DNA from: Desulfobulbus sp.
GTDB taxonomy: Bacteria; Desulfobacterota; Desulfobulbia; Desulfobulbales; Desulfobulbaceae
DNA length: 30,275 bases
Direction: 5' to 3'
Assembly (NCBI GenBank): GCA_028684915.1
Contig: JAQUEZ010000067.1
Span: forward strand, 1 to 30,275
A program made the position numbers and the translations under genes. This document shows, one piece after another, positions 1-9,306 of the stretch; position 1 is the first letter of the stretch, and every line of letters starts with the position of its first letter. The notes beneath the pieces were generated by a model. The model did no database searches. It worked only from the letters and a program-made list of their open reading frames with translations, and was not told the DNA's origin.

Positions 1-107
1 CTCTTGGCCAATCTGTCATGTGACTGCGGCGAGGCGTAAAAACGGGCGAAGAAAGACGGGCTGAAACGCCCATATCGAACAGCCAAACAATACATCAAGG
101 AGTCATT

Positions 108-608
108 ATGCAGGAATCAAAGACAGGACACCCTCATGGTTGCCCGATGCGGCGCAAAGATCGAGAAATTACTGACCGCGCCGAGATCGATGCAATTCTC
201 GGTTCAGCGCATCTTATGCGCATAGCATTGGCCGATGGGGAAACGCCCTTCCTCGTCCCGGTTTTCTATGCCTTTGACGGCACGGCAATCTATTTCCACT
301 CGGCGCAAGCAGGTACAAAAATCGACATCATGAAACGAAACAACAAGATCTGTTTTGAGATAAGCATTGATCACGGTGTTGTCGAAAGTGATCTGGCCTG
401 TGATTTTGAAGCGCAGCATCGCACCGTTATTGGATTTGGCAAGGTCGCTTTTGTGACTGACGATGGAGAAAAAATCAGAGCTCTCGATAGGATCGTCGCA
501 CAATTTTCTGATAAAAAATTCGAATATCCACAAACAAATCTAAGCCGGACTGTCGTTATTCGCATCGATATCGAATCAATCAAAGGCAAAAAGCACGGCT
601 TCTGCTGA
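108..608 (+). CDS. Pyridoxamine 5'-phosphate oxidase-like flavin-binding protein (NimA-like)
   Basis: The 166-residue protein has the compact split-barrel FMN-binding pattern of the PNPOx-like/NimA group. An N-terminal MRRKDREI segment comes first, then a helix (AEIDAILGSAHLMRIAL), the strand pair around LVPVFYAFDGTAIYFHSA and the GTKIDIMKRNNKICFEI segment. Members of this group bind FMN, F420 or haem; some are linked to nitroimidazole resistance, many have no known substrate. The ATG at 108 is favoured because AAGGAG lies at 97-102. An alternative in-frame Met at 150 would give a shorter form nearer the usual family start, but it lacks such a site. It is a single gene with no partner on its strand. 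The family call is strong; the exact reaction cannot be read from the sequence. Confidence 0.85.
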   Translation: MQESKTGHPHGCPMRRKDREITDRAEIDAILGSAHLMRIALADGETPFLVPVFYAFDGTAIYFHSAQAGTKIDIMKRNNKICFEISIDHGVVESDLACDFEAQHRTVIGFGKVAFVTDDGEKIRALDRIVAQFSDKKFEYPQTNLSRTVVIRIDIESIKGKKHGFC

Positions 609-893
609 TCCCCCTTGATTACAAAGATAGAAGTCGTAAAGAGCCCCAGCTAATTTCCGGAATTCAGCGCAAGGCTACAAAAAGGTGTTGAAACGACCAT
701 CCATTTATCACGAAGAATCAGCATGTTAACTGCAAAATCGTTTTTCGCCCTTCCTGCTACTAATCTGCTGATTTTCCGATAGTTTTACAAATACTTTTCA
801 ACACCCTTTACAAGACACCGTCGCCAATTAATTCCAGGAAATTCTCAGTCGTTCCGCCCAAAAAGGTTCTCTCCCGAATTAATCAAGGGAGGA
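609..893. other. Gene-free stretch holding one inverted repeat
   Basis: No convincing coding frame lies between the PNPOx-like gene and the IS remnant. The notable structure is the inverted repeat described separately at 679-809. The rest is unassigned. Confidence 0.6.
679..809. repeat. Inverted-repeat element, MITE-like, about 130 bp
   Basis: AAAAGGTGTTGAAA at about 680-693 is mirrored by TTTTCAACACCCTTT at 795-809. A second, inner pair (AATCAGCA near 716-723 and TGCTGATT near 766-774) is also inverted. The nested symmetry and lack of an ORF suggest a small noncoding mobile or palindromic element. Only one copy is visible here, so mobility is inference. Confidence 0.45.
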
Positions 894-1115
894 GTGGTCC
901 CGTAAAATTGGACACGACTTTAAGTGGAAAACCTGCTACCAGCAGCGCCCGATGAAGGGCCTAATCAAGGAAGTGCAATGGGAAAAGAAACAAGGCGAAA
1001 ACACTCAGTGACGTTCAAAGCGAAAGTGGCGTTGTCGGCGTTGGCCGGAGACAAGACGCTAGCCGAACTGGCGCTGCAATTTGAAGTGCATCTCAATCAG
1101 ATATCTGCACTGTGA
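894..1115 (+). pseudogene. IS3-family transposase OrfA remnant with left IS end
   Basis: A start at 978 is preceded by AAGGAAG and gives about 45 residues with the typical OrfA beginning: a [15 protein letters not shown] helix, then [18 protein letters not shown]. In intact IS3-family OrfA proteins this helix-turn-helix is followed by a W-containing segment and about 50 further residues. Here the frame stops within four codons of NQI. Just upstream, TGGTCCCGTAAAATTGGACAC at about 896-916 resembles the terminal inverted repeat of IS3-type elements. OrfB and the right end are missing, so this is a decayed insertion rather than an active element. Confidence 0.75.
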
Positions 1116-1159
1116 GTGTATGCTGTCGCGCGCAGGTCTTCTCAGGACAATATCAGCAT

Positions 1160-2128
1160 TCAGTTGATAAAACTCCAGACCAAGTACCCCGTATACCCGA
1201 TATATCCTGCCAACAAAGCCGCGCCCTCGTAGCGGTTTATTCGCCCCGGATCGTGAAAGCCGTAGCCGAACACACAGAGGGCAAGGGTTAATCCAGACAT
1301 GACCAACAGGTCGCGGGAAAAGACCTCCGGCGCGACCGTCATTGGATGAATTGCCCCGGCAATACCCACTACGGCCAGAGTATTGAACAGGTTGGAGCCG
1401 ATCACATTACCCAGAGCAATGTCGTGCTCGCCTTTACGAGCGGCCATAAGAGCAGCAGCCAACTCGGGCAAAGATGTACCCATGGCGACGACGGTCAGGC
1501 CAATCAGCAAATCGCTGACTCCCAGATTGCGAGCAATCACCACAGCCCCCCACACAAGTATTCTCGAGCTGAGGACAAGGAACAGGAGACCAAGCACCAG
1601 CCAAAAAAGAGCGCGTGCAAGCGACATCCTGTTGTGGGACAATTCCTGATCGACCTCTGCACCAAGCGTATCGGCCCGTTGCCTTACCCCCTCACGAATT
1701 GTCCAGGCCATCAACCCAGCGAAAAGCCCCAGCAGTATCCAGGCATCAAGCCTTGAAATCTCACCATCTGATAATTGCAAGGCGGCAATTGCGGTCACGA
1801 CAATCAATAAAGGCAGTTCCCTTCGCAAGACCTGGGAATGCACCATAATAGGGCTGATCACAGCGGTCAGGCCTAAAATCAAAGCAATATTAGTGATATT
1901 AGATCCATAAGCATTGCCCAGTGCAATACCGGGATTTCCCTGAGAGGCGGACAACGCTGAAACCACCATTTCGGGGGCGGAGGTGCCGAAACCAACAACA
2001 ACCATTCCAATCAATAGGGGTGGCATTCCAAGGTGGTGTGCTGTCGCGGCAGCACCCTCGACAAAACGTTCAGCACTCCAAACAAGTAAGGCAAGCCCGA
2101 CGCATAGGGCAAACAGGGCGGTCGTCAT
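1160..2128 (-). CDS. yrbG: K+-dependent Na+/Ca2+ exchanger-like antiporter (CaCA family)
   Basis: The 322-residue integral membrane protein is built as two related halves. Each half carries the signature alpha-repeat: GFGTSAPE (46-53) with GNAYGSNITN (71-80), and AMGTSLPE (215-222) with GNVIGSNLFN (240-249). The acidic residues E53 and E222 are the ion-coordinating positions expected in the CaCA superfamily, and the N-(Y/L)GSN motifs line the pathway. About ten hydrophobic segments are visible, matching the family size. Its role would be exchange of sodium for calcium (or a related divalent cation) across the inner membrane. The region before the ATG has only a weak A-rich ribosome site, so the start is less certain than the family. 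It is divergent from the AGCS symporter and seems to be monocistronic. Confidence 0.9.
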   Translation of the reverse strand: MTTALFALCVGLALLVWSAERFVEGAAATAHHLGMPPLLIGMVVVGFGTSAPEMVVSALSASQGNPGIALGNAYGSNITNIALILGLTAVISPIMVHSQVLRRELPLLIVVTAIAALQLSDGEISRLDAWILLGLFAGLMAWTIREGVRQRADTLGAEVDQELSHNRMSLARALFWLVLGLLFLVLSSRILVWGAVVIARNLGVSDLLIGLTVVAMGTSLPELAAALMAARKGEHDIALGNVIGSNLFNTLAVVGIAGAIHPMTVAPEVFSRDLLVMSGLTLALCVFGYGFHDPGRINRYEGAALLAGYIGYTGYLVWSFIN

Positions 2129-2560
2129 GTAATTTTTCTAAGTAGATTTGTTTGTTCATGCCCCTCAACTCCATTGAATTGGATGGGCTCTTCATTCCAG
2201 CATGTCATTTTAACCAACAAAAGCAGTACGTTAAACGCTTTTCCAACATACGCCAGCCTTCAACCTCGATTACTTTATGCATTATTCTCTTACGCCAATC
2301 GCTTTTTTGCCCTTCTCGCACTAAAAAATTAAAGAGAAGGTTTGGTATGTTTACTCAAACCCACCACAGGTACTGATTTTAGATCGTTCCGCTCGCTGTT
2401 GGTTGTGCTTTTGAGCACATTTTTTTTTTTGCCATCGAACAAAAAAATACCACTCAACGCCTGTAGGCTCCGTTTGCCCCCATCCTGATTATTGTCAAAG
2501 TTCACCGTTTTTGCCCCTCATTCAGAGGCCCCATTTTTTTCCGATTTTACCGCTCTTGTT
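2129..2560. other. Intergenic region between divergent transporter genes
   Basis: No supported gene. At 2405-2430 a small hairpin (GTGCT, loop TTTG, AGCAC) followed by A and a run of about ten T resembles a weak rho-independent terminator reading to the right, although no obvious transcript precedes it. The remainder is pyrimidine-rich and unassigned. Confidence 0.4.
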
Positions 2561-2589
2561 TTGACGAATGAGCTTAACCTCTGTATGTT
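2561..2589 (+). promoter_or_regulatory. Putative sigma-70 promoter of the AGCS symporter gene
   Basis: TTGACG at 2561-2566 and TATGTT at 2584-2589 are separated by 17 nt, matching five of six and four of six consensus positions. Transcription would start near 2596 and leave a leader of about 86 nt before the ATG at 2682. This is pattern matching only. Confidence 0.5.
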
Positions 2590-2681
2590 GGCAAATTTGC
2601 GTACGTCAAGCGTTTCGTTCAACTTGGCTATTTTTCAAGGAACTACTTAAAATTTTTGAAAAACAACAAAGGAGTGAGGGA

Positions 2682-4019
2682 ATGGATGTTTTAAATGAAC
2701 TGGATGTCATCGTGGGCAAAATAGGCGCTTTCGCTTGGGGCCCGCCCATGTTGATTCTCCTCGTCGGCACTGGTTTTTGGCTCACCTTTGCCCTACGCGG
2801 GCTTCAGTTCAGACAACTCGGCCATGCACTCTACCTCGCCCTGATCAAACGCAAGGAAGCAACCGATCAGCCAGGAGATATCACCCATTTTCAAGCTTTG
2901 ATGACTGCACTATCTGCAACCGTCGGTACCGGCAATATCGCCGGTGTGGCCACAGCCATCGCGGCCGGTGGGCCTGGCGCACTGTTCTGGATGTGGATAA
3001 CCGGCCTGGTCGGCATGGCCACAAAATATTCCGAAGCGGTTCTGGCAGTCAAGTATCGGGTGGTCGATGAAAACGGCGAGATGAGCGGTGGTCCGATGTA
3101 TTACATCTCCCAAGGGTTGAAAATGCCTTGGCTGGGGACCATCTTTGCTGTGTTTGCTGCCTGTGCGGCTTTTGGGATCGGCAACATGGTCCAGTCCAAT
3201 TCCGTGGCCGATGCCATGCAAGCCACCTATCATATCCCGCAATGGGCGACCGGATTATTTCTGATGGCCTGCACCACAGCGGTTGTTCTGGGTGGCATCA
3301 AAAAAATCGGGCAGTTCACCGGTTTCTTTGTGCCATTCATGATTCTCTTTTACATCGTCGGCTCCTGTTATATCATCTTCACCCATATCGGCGCTGTTCC
3401 CGCTGCATTCATGCTCATCATTGAGCAGGCCTTTAATCCCACCGCCGCAGTTGGTGGCTTTGCCGGTTCCACGGTGATGATGGCTATCCGCATGGGAGTG
3501 GCCCGTGGTGTATTTTCCAACGAGTCCGGCCTGGGTAGCGCGCCGATCGCGGCTGCCGCCGCCCAGACCCGAAGCCCTATCACCCAGGCGCTGGTCTCCA
3601 TGACCCAGACCTTTATCGACACCATCGTGGTCTGCACCATGACCGGCCTGGTCCTCATTATCACCAATACCTGGTCAACCGGCGCAACCGGCGCGGAGCT
3701 GAGCACCATGGCCTACGCTGCCGGTATGCCAGGCGGCGCGCATATAGTCACCATCGGCATTGCTATGTTTGCCTACTCCACCATCCTCGGCTGGTGTTAC
3801 TACGGTGAAAAATCGATCGAGTACCTCTTCGGCGTCAAATCGATCCTTCCTTACCGGCTGGTCTTTATCGCATTTATCGGTGTGGGTGCGGTCTCCAAAC
3901 TAAGCCTGGTGTGGAATATTTCCGACACCTTAAACGGCCTGATGGCGATCCCGAACCTCATCGGCTTGCTGTTCCTCACCCCAGTGATTGTCAAAGAAAC
4001 CAAAAAATATTTTCAGTAA
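2682..4019 (+). CDS. Sodium:alanine/glycine symporter, AGCS family
   Basis: The protein is 445 residues from the preferred ATG at 2682, which has AAAGGAG at 2668-2674. The open frame extends 38 codons further upstream, but those codons overlap the promoter and would add a non-family tail. The family signature [18 protein letters not shown] lies at 76-93 and is followed by [10 protein letters not shown]. Further on are the conserved GMATKYSEA segment, the GGPMYYI motif and [16 protein letters not shown], all hallmarks of AGCS (SAF/AlsT) transporters. About ten to eleven membrane segments are evident and the length is normal. It should import alanine, glycine or a similar small neutral amino acid with Na+; the precise substrate cannot be told. 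It is monocistronic and ends at a strong terminator. Confidence 0.93.
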   Translation: MDVLNELDVIVGKIGAFAWGPPMLILLVGTGFWLTFALRGLQFRQLGHALYLALIKRKEATDQPGDITHFQALMTALSATVGTGNIAGVATAIAAGGPGALFWMWITGLVGMATKYSEAVLAVKYRVVDENGEMSGGPMYYISQGLKMPWLGTIFAVFAACAAFGIGNMVQSNSVADAMQATYHIPQWATGLFLMACTTAVVLGGIKKIGQFTGFFVPFMILFYIVGSCYIIFTHIGAVPAAFMLIIEQAFNPTAAVGGFAGSTVMMAIRMGVARGVFSNESGLGSAPIAAAAAQTRSPITQALVSMTQTFIDTIVVCTMTGLVLIITNTWSTGATGAELSTMAYAAGMPGGAHIVTIGIAMFAYSTILGWCYYGEKSIEYLFGVKSILPYRLVFIAFIGVGAVSKLSLVWNISDTLNGLMAIPNLIGLLFLTPVIVKETKKYFQ

Positions 4020-4039
4020 ATCGGTCTCATTACAAGCAA

Positions 4040-4080
4040 ACAGAGTGTCGGCTTTTCTATCCGACACTCTGTTTTTTTTT
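4040..4080 (+). terminator. Strong rho-independent terminator after the AGCS symporter gene
   Basis: A perfect 12-bp stem, ACAGAGTGTCGG at 4040-4051 and its complement at 4061-4072, encloses a 9-nt loop. The last base of the stem starts a run of nine T (4072-4080). It lies 20 nt after the stop codon and separates this gene from the convergent helicase operon. Confidence 0.92.
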
Positions 4081-4122
4081 ACAAAGCTCAACGCTACTTC
4101 CTCTTGCACGGGCAACGCTGGC

Positions 4123-7100
4123 TCAGCTAATTATTTCGACGATCGGGACCAACCACCGCTCTCCTTTGCAGCGCGCTTGCAACTCTTTATCAGCCACGTC
4201 CTCCCGATACCGCCGCACCAGGGCAACAACGCGAACTTCGCGTATACTCGCAAGTCTCGGCGCCCACTCCTCCTTTGCTTTTTTCGATAAACGGGCAAAG
4301 CCGATCCCATTGCGATCAATGAATTCGAGATGACTCTTTCGTTGCTGAAGGTGAACCTTTTCCCCGGCAACCATCCGCTCCAATGCTTGCCGAACAGGAT
4401 CCTGCGCGGCTCTGAGCCCGGCAAAATCGATAAATAAATCCTCCAACCCCAGCAAATGGTACGTTCGCGGAACAAGTTGCTCACCGATGCGAGGAACGCC
4501 CTTCCGCCAAAGCAGAAAGCCCCCGGCCAGCGATGCAAGGTGTGGCTGGGCGACATCCGCCAACAAAAACAGACAAAGGGTCCCCCGGGCCCGTGACATC
4601 GATACATAGTAGAGCCTTCGTTCATCCTCAAGGGTTGCCCTCCCGCTGCTGTCCCAGCTATCTCCAAGAATGAACACATGGTCGAACTCAAGCCCCTTGA
4701 CCGAATGAGCGGTGGACAGGAATATCCCCTCCCCCACACTCTTCGCCCTGCTCTGCTCGGCCAAAACCTCGTACAGATATTCCTCAATTGCGGCAGCAGG
4801 CTGGGGTGCGTGGTTTGTTTCCTCTGCCCACTGCTGAAGGATAAACCGCAGGTTTTGGCTCCACAGAGTGGCCACTGGACAAAGCTGCTCCAGCTGCGAA
4901 AGCAGTACATCCGCGGCAAGGGAGTCGGTGCGTCTCGTCCGCAGCCATGCGAGTAGATCCGCATTTTCCCTGACCCGTGTCAAACGGGGAAAAGAACTTT
5001 GCCGTCCCCAACAAAAGCGAATAGGGAGTCCCTGCTCCTCACAAACGCTACGGACGATATCCAGATCCCGCCACTCCCTGGCGAGAACTGCACAGTGGCG
5101 GAAATCAACTGGCCCACAGCCACGCAAACGACGCAGTTCCTCCAAAACGGCCTTTGCCTGTTGGACCGGATCGGCAACTTCGATCACCTGCACTTTTCCT
5201 TGCACCAGGGGATCGTTTCCTTGCCAGTTGCCTCCTGGTGGTAGCGACGCGCGAGCCGTATTGATACGGATCGGATAACCAGTTTTCATTCGATCCGTAT
5301 TGTGGGTGATAAGCTGGTTGGAAGCGGCGATGATATGGGCGGTGGAACGATAATTTTCGACCAGATAATGTATCTCGGCGTTGTAGTCTTCCTGAAATCT
5401 CCTGATGAACTCGACACTTGCGCCGCGAAAACGATAAATATTTTGATCATCATCACCAACGGTGAGGATGGCCAGTTTGCCCTCGCCCTCTTCACGACTT
5501 TTTCCGGCCACCAAAGAAACCAGCTCATACTGGTCGGCGTCGATATCCTGATACTCATCCACCAAGATGTGGCTAAACCGACCGACCAGGGCTAAATCAG
5601 GCGGCATGCCCTCCAGACCAACGACCTCGACCTCCCCTCGCAACAGGGCAATCGCATCCGGGATGATCCTCGAAAAATCGACATCCTCACGGCGGCCTTG
5701 CCGGTCAAGCCCCACCAATGATTGCCCGGTCAGGCGCAGGGACAATCCATGAAAAGTGAGCAGAGTAACGCCGGCCATGTCTTCACCGACCAACGCTCGG
5801 AGTCGCTGGCGAAGGCTGAGGATGGCACTGCGGTTGAAACAAAGCACCAGAATAGCCCGCGGATTTATCCTGGCAACCCGCAGAAGATAGGCGACCCGGT
5901 GGGCCACCACGCGGGTTTTCCCCGCCCCCGGCCCGGCAAGCACCAACAGGTTTTTCTCTTGATCTGCGGTGACGATTTGCTCTTGCGCGGGATTCTGGAG
6001 GTCATCAACGATCCTCTGATAGGACTGCTCACTGGTAGCCCGCTCGAAAAAACTTTCCTTGCCCGGAAAAAAACGTTTGAGGAACAGCTCCTTATCCTCT
6101 TCAAAATAAGAAGCCACATACTGCCAGGCACCACTAATTTTTCCGAGTGCCAATCGCGCGTATTCATTCATGACATGGATCTGGAAGGTCCGCTCGGCGT
6201 AGTGGGTTTTCAGGGGCAAAAAATCATCCTTGGAATACCTCTTTGACTTTGTTTCCGGGTTTAACTGAATCGTCATGGCCTGACGAAACACAGCCAACCC
6301 CTGCTGCAAGTCAATCACCTTTTGCTCATGGAGAAAGGTCAGGGCCCGTTCCGCTACTGCCAGGGGATCTTTCAATTTTTCCATGAGCAAAAGGTCGCCT
6401 CGCAATGCAGTGATGATTTGCTCCAAACTGAATTCCACCAGCAGGTTGGCACCGGATTTATTCTCCGCTGGGACCGCCGCGACAATGGCCTGCAACGAAC
6501 GCAGCGCCGCCAGTTGACGGAGCTCCACCGTCTTGCGCAATGATGACCAGTCCCGGTGCAGATAGAGGGAAAACCGGTGGTTGCCACGCGCCTTAAACGA
6601 GAGACTCCCCCTGTTCCCGGCCATGCCCTTGCCATCCCGGCTCAGGCCGTAAAGGAAAAGTTTCAGGGCATGCGGCGAGCAATCGCTCGAGCCCTTATCG
6701 AGCAGCACCTGATTAATCTGGCGCAGATCCAATTCCAAATGGGTTTCCAGCTCAACATCAGGGGCAAGCTCCTCGAGTAAGGTGACAAAATTATTCTCCA
6801 AGGCAACAACCTGGAGGAGCTGTTTTTCCGAGCTATGCTGCACCTTGTAGCGGATATAGGCACTGAGTAAGGTGGTCTGCTCCAAAACCCCATGAGCAGC
6901 CATGTCATGCAGGGTGCGAATAACCCGTTGGGTTTCCGATTCCGTCTCACTATCCCTATCCGTGGTCGCAAAGGCCGAGAGTCCGGCAAGTTCATCGGCA
7001 CTGAAAGGCTGATTCAACCTAGTCCGCTCCATCAGGGCGCCGAGAATGGCCAACCAACGTTGCTGCTGGCGGCCTGAGAGATCAAGCCCAGCAATTTTTT

Positions 7101-9306
7101 CCGCAGCCTCTTCCAGACTTCTGTGGGTGGGTTTCCCCTGGAAAATTTTGGTCTGATTTTCATTGCGCTGCAGATACCCCGCCCTCTCCAGCCAGGCCAG
7201 AGCCGTGCGCACCCGAGTATCGCCATCGGGAAGATCCGGGTCCACATCGACCACATCCAGCCGAAGGAGATCGCCGGCAGTCAACACCACCGAGTTTTCC
7301 CCGCGAGCCGCATAGCGAAGCCCCCGGAGGAACTGAGCTATCTGCCGCTGATTGAGCATGGAACTCGCACTGAGGCGGAATTGACCTTCGATATCCTGCT
7401 CGTTAAAAATGAGGATGCACTCTGCAGCATTCCGATCGCGTCCGGCTCGCCCCGCCTCCTGGAGATAATTTTCCAACGATCCCGGGATATCGATGTGGAT
7501 AACCAGGCGAACATCCTCCTTGTCGATACCCATGCCAAAGGCATTGGTGGCACAAATGATCGGGGTGACGCCACTGACGAAATTTTCCTGGATTCGTTTC
7601 TTGATCGATGGCTCGAGCCCGGCATGGAAGGCCTCGGCATTCCATCCATTTTCCTGAAGGAATTCAGCAAGGTGCTCGGTGTTGCTCCGGGTGGCGCAGT
7701 AGATGACCACACTCCCCTGATCCTCAAGCCTGGTCCTGAGCAAGTCGAGCACACTCTGGTATTTCTCATACCGCTCCACCGCCCGGACTTCATAATGAAG
7801 GTTGGTCCGCTCATGCCCACCGGCAAAATGAAGCACACGCAAACCGAGTTCACGCTGGATGATATCGATGATCTCCGCTTTGACATCCTTCTTGGCCGTG
7901 GCGGTAAAACACTGCACCGGCGGAATGGCCAGCCCTTCCCGCTCGGCAAATTCACGGATAAAGCGGATGGCATAGAGGTAATCAGGGCGGAAATCATGCC
8001 CCCATTTGGAGAGGCAATGCGCCTCGTCAAAGACCCAGGCCCCGATTTCGCGCTGGCTGATTGTGGCTTTAAAGGAGGCGTTGCGCAGCTGCTCCGGAGA
8101 AACCAAGAGGATGCCGATATCACCCAAGCGCACCCCTTCCAGCACCTCGGCCCGCTCCGGCATGGTGAGCATGCCATAAAGAGCGGCCGCGATTTTGGTT
8201 CCGGTGAAACGGGAGAAATTGTCGACCTGATCTTTCATCAAGGCCTGCAGGGGAGAAATGACAATGGTCAGCAGAGTGCGGCGCTGATACCGCATCAGGG
8301 CGGGGAGAAGATAACACAAGGACTTACCACCGCCGGTGGGAAGGGTGGCAAAGAGTGAAGATCCCTGGGCGGCGGCCCGAACGATTGCTTCCTGCAGACT
8401 CTTGCCATCCTCGCTGGCTGGCGTTGGCCTGAAATCGGCAAAACCGTAATACTCTTGGAGGAACCGTCGAGGATCGTGCTGGGTGCGACAGTAGGTACAC
8501 TCTTCGTCCCGGCAGTTGTTCTCGCGAAGCTGGTGCAGGAGCGCAGGCACCAGGGGAAACTGATGCCGGACCCAGGGCGGTAACACCGAATTGCCGTCCG
8601 CCACCGACAACCAGGCCGTGACGTAGGCCAGGGACGCAAGCGGTACGGCGCCATCAATCAACTGGACCATGAGCTGTTCGATGGCCGCCTTGCAGGCGTG
8701 GCCGCGGGCAAACCAGGCAAAGGTCTCCAGCAGATCATCTCCAGAGAGCAAGGGAATGCCCATACAGGCTAAAGCCTCGGCAGTCCCGGCAAGGCTCGGC
8801 TCCGTCGCCAGCAGGCCTCGATAGAGCAACACTACATCGGCATGGTGCTCCAACTGCTCAAGCAGTGCTGCCCACTGTTCGCTAAACACTTTCCCGGCCA
8901 GCATCGCATCCTGAACCGGATCATTTATACTGTCGCGAACAATCTGGTAATTCTTAATCAAGCGGTGGTAAGGGTTAGCCGGATAGGCCAGGGGCGAAAG
9001 AAAGAGGGTATCAATGGCCGGTTTGGCAAGTAGGCAAAGTTCCGGGGCAACCTGTTTGAGCCGGGGGAGATCATGGTTCAGGAGGTTATGCCCTAGGATG
9101 AAACGGGCATCGCGGCAAAAAAAATCAAACTCCGCCAGCAGATGACGGTCGATTTTCCGCTTACCACTCCATTGAAAGGTCTGCTCCCCCAGCACACCAC
9201 CCAGAGAATAGATCTCGTTCTTCTCGTTAACCTCGATATCGAGAAGCAGGGTCTGCTGGAAAAAATCTTGGCAGGCAACAGGCATGGAATGCCCCGCTGG
9301 ATTCAT
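4123..9306 (-). CDS. Multidomain helicase: DEDD exonuclease-like + RecQ + UvrD/Rep
   Basis: The 1727-residue protein joins three enzymes. Residues about 15-140 look like a DnaQ/RNase T-type 3'-5' exonuclease: DIE at 23-25, GHN with D79, and D129 or D133 as the last acid. Cysteines 265, 270 and 273 may bind a metal ion. A RecQ core follows: Walker A TGGGKS near 324-329, DEAH 427-430, TATAKKD near 468, GMGID 591-595 and QEAGRAGRD near 616. A long middle part (about 650-1090) has winged-helix-like segments but no motif I can name. The C-terminal third is an SF1 helicase: GPGAGKT 1125-1131, DEYQD 1250-1254, a GDDDQNIYRFRG motif near 1285, a VENYRS motif near 1315, SVKGLEFDHV near 1535 and VSMSRARG near 1570. 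All ATPase motifs look intact. Its ATG overlaps the stop of the upstream SNF2 gene (ATGA), implying translational coupling. Likely role: unwinding and trimming branched DNA in repair or defence. Confidence 0.9.
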   Translation of the reverse strand: MNPAGHSMPVACQDFFQQTLLLDIEVNEKNEIYSLGGVLGEQTFQWSGKRKIDRHLLAEFDFFCRDARFILGHNLLNHDLPRLKQVAPELCLLAKPAIDTLFLSPLAYPANPYHRLIKNYQIVRDSINDPVQDAMLAGKVFSEQWAALLEQLEHHADVVLLYRGLLATEPSLAGTAEALACMGIPLLSGDDLLETFAWFARGHACKAAIEQLMVQLIDGAVPLASLAYVTAWLSVADGNSVLPPWVRHQFPLVPALLHQLRENNCRDEECTYCRTQHDPRRFLQEYYGFADFRPTPASEDGKSLQEAIVRAAAQGSSLFATLPTGGGKSLCYLLPALMRYQRRTLLTIVISPLQALMKDQVDNFSRFTGTKIAAALYGMLTMPERAEVLEGVRLGDIGILLVSPEQLRNASFKATISQREIGAWVFDEAHCLSKWGHDFRPDYLYAIRFIREFAEREGLAIPPVQCFTATAKKDVKAEIIDIIQRELGLRVLHFAGGHERTNLHYEVRAVERYEKYQSVLDLLRTRLEDQGSVVIYCATRSNTEHLAEFLQENGWNAEAFHAGLEPSIKKRIQENFVSGVTPIICATNAFGMGIDKEDVRLVIHIDIPGSLENYLQEAGRAGRDRNAAECILIFNEQDIEGQFRLSASSMLNQRQIAQFLRGLRYAARGENSVVLTAGDLLRLDVVDVDPDLPDGDTRVRTALAWLERAGYLQRNENQTKIFQGKPTHRSLEEAAEKIAGLDLSGRQQQRWLAILGALMERTRLNQPFSADELAGLSAFATTDRDSETESETQRVIRTLHDMAAHGVLEQTTLLSAYIRYKVQHSSEKQLLQVVALENNFVTLLEELAPDVELETHLELDLRQINQVLLDKGSSDCSPHALKLFLYGLSRDGKGMAGNRGSLSFKARGNHRFSLYLHRDWSSLRKTVELRQLAALRSLQAIVAAVPAENKSGANLLVEFSLEQIITALRGDLLLMEKLKDPLAVAERALTFLHEQKVIDLQQGLAVFRQAMTIQLNPETKSKRYSKDDFLPLKTHYAERTFQIHVMNEYARLALGKISGAWQYVASYFEEDKELFLKRFFPGKESFFERATSEQSYQRIVDDLQNPAQEQIVTADQEKNLLVLAGPGAGKTRVVAHRVAYLLRVARINPRAILVLCFNRSAILSLRQRLRALVGEDMAGVTLLTFHGLSLRLTGQSLVGLDRQGRREDVDFSRIIPDAIALLRGEVEVVGLEGMPPDLALVGRFSHILVDEYQDIDADQYELVSLVAGKSREEGEGKLAILTVGDDDQNIYRFRGASVEFIRRFQEDYNAEIHYLVENYRSTAHIIAASNQLITHNTDRMKTGYPIRINTARASLPPGGNWQGNDPLVQGKVQVIEVADPVQQAKAVLEELRRLRGCGPVDFRHCAVLAREWRDLDIVRSVCEEQGLPIRFCWGRQSSFPRLTRVRENADLLAWLRTRRTDSLAADVLLSQLEQLCPVATLWSQNLRFILQQWAEETNHAPQPAAAIEEYLYEVLAEQSRAKSVGEGIFLSTAHSVKGLEFDHVFILGDSWDSSGRATLEDERRLYYVSMSRARGTLCLFLLADVAQPHLASLAGGFLLWRKGVPRIGEQLVPRTYHLLGLEDLFIDFAGLRAAQDPVRQALERMVAGEKVHLQQRKSHLEFIDRNGIGFARLSKKAKEEWAPRLASIREVRVVALVRRYREDVADKELQARCKGERWLVPIVEIIS

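Noticed and set aside
7123..8358. 411-codon plus-strand frame opposite the RecQ domain
   Set aside because: It is the antisense shadow of the helicase gene, whose motifs are unambiguous on the minus strand.
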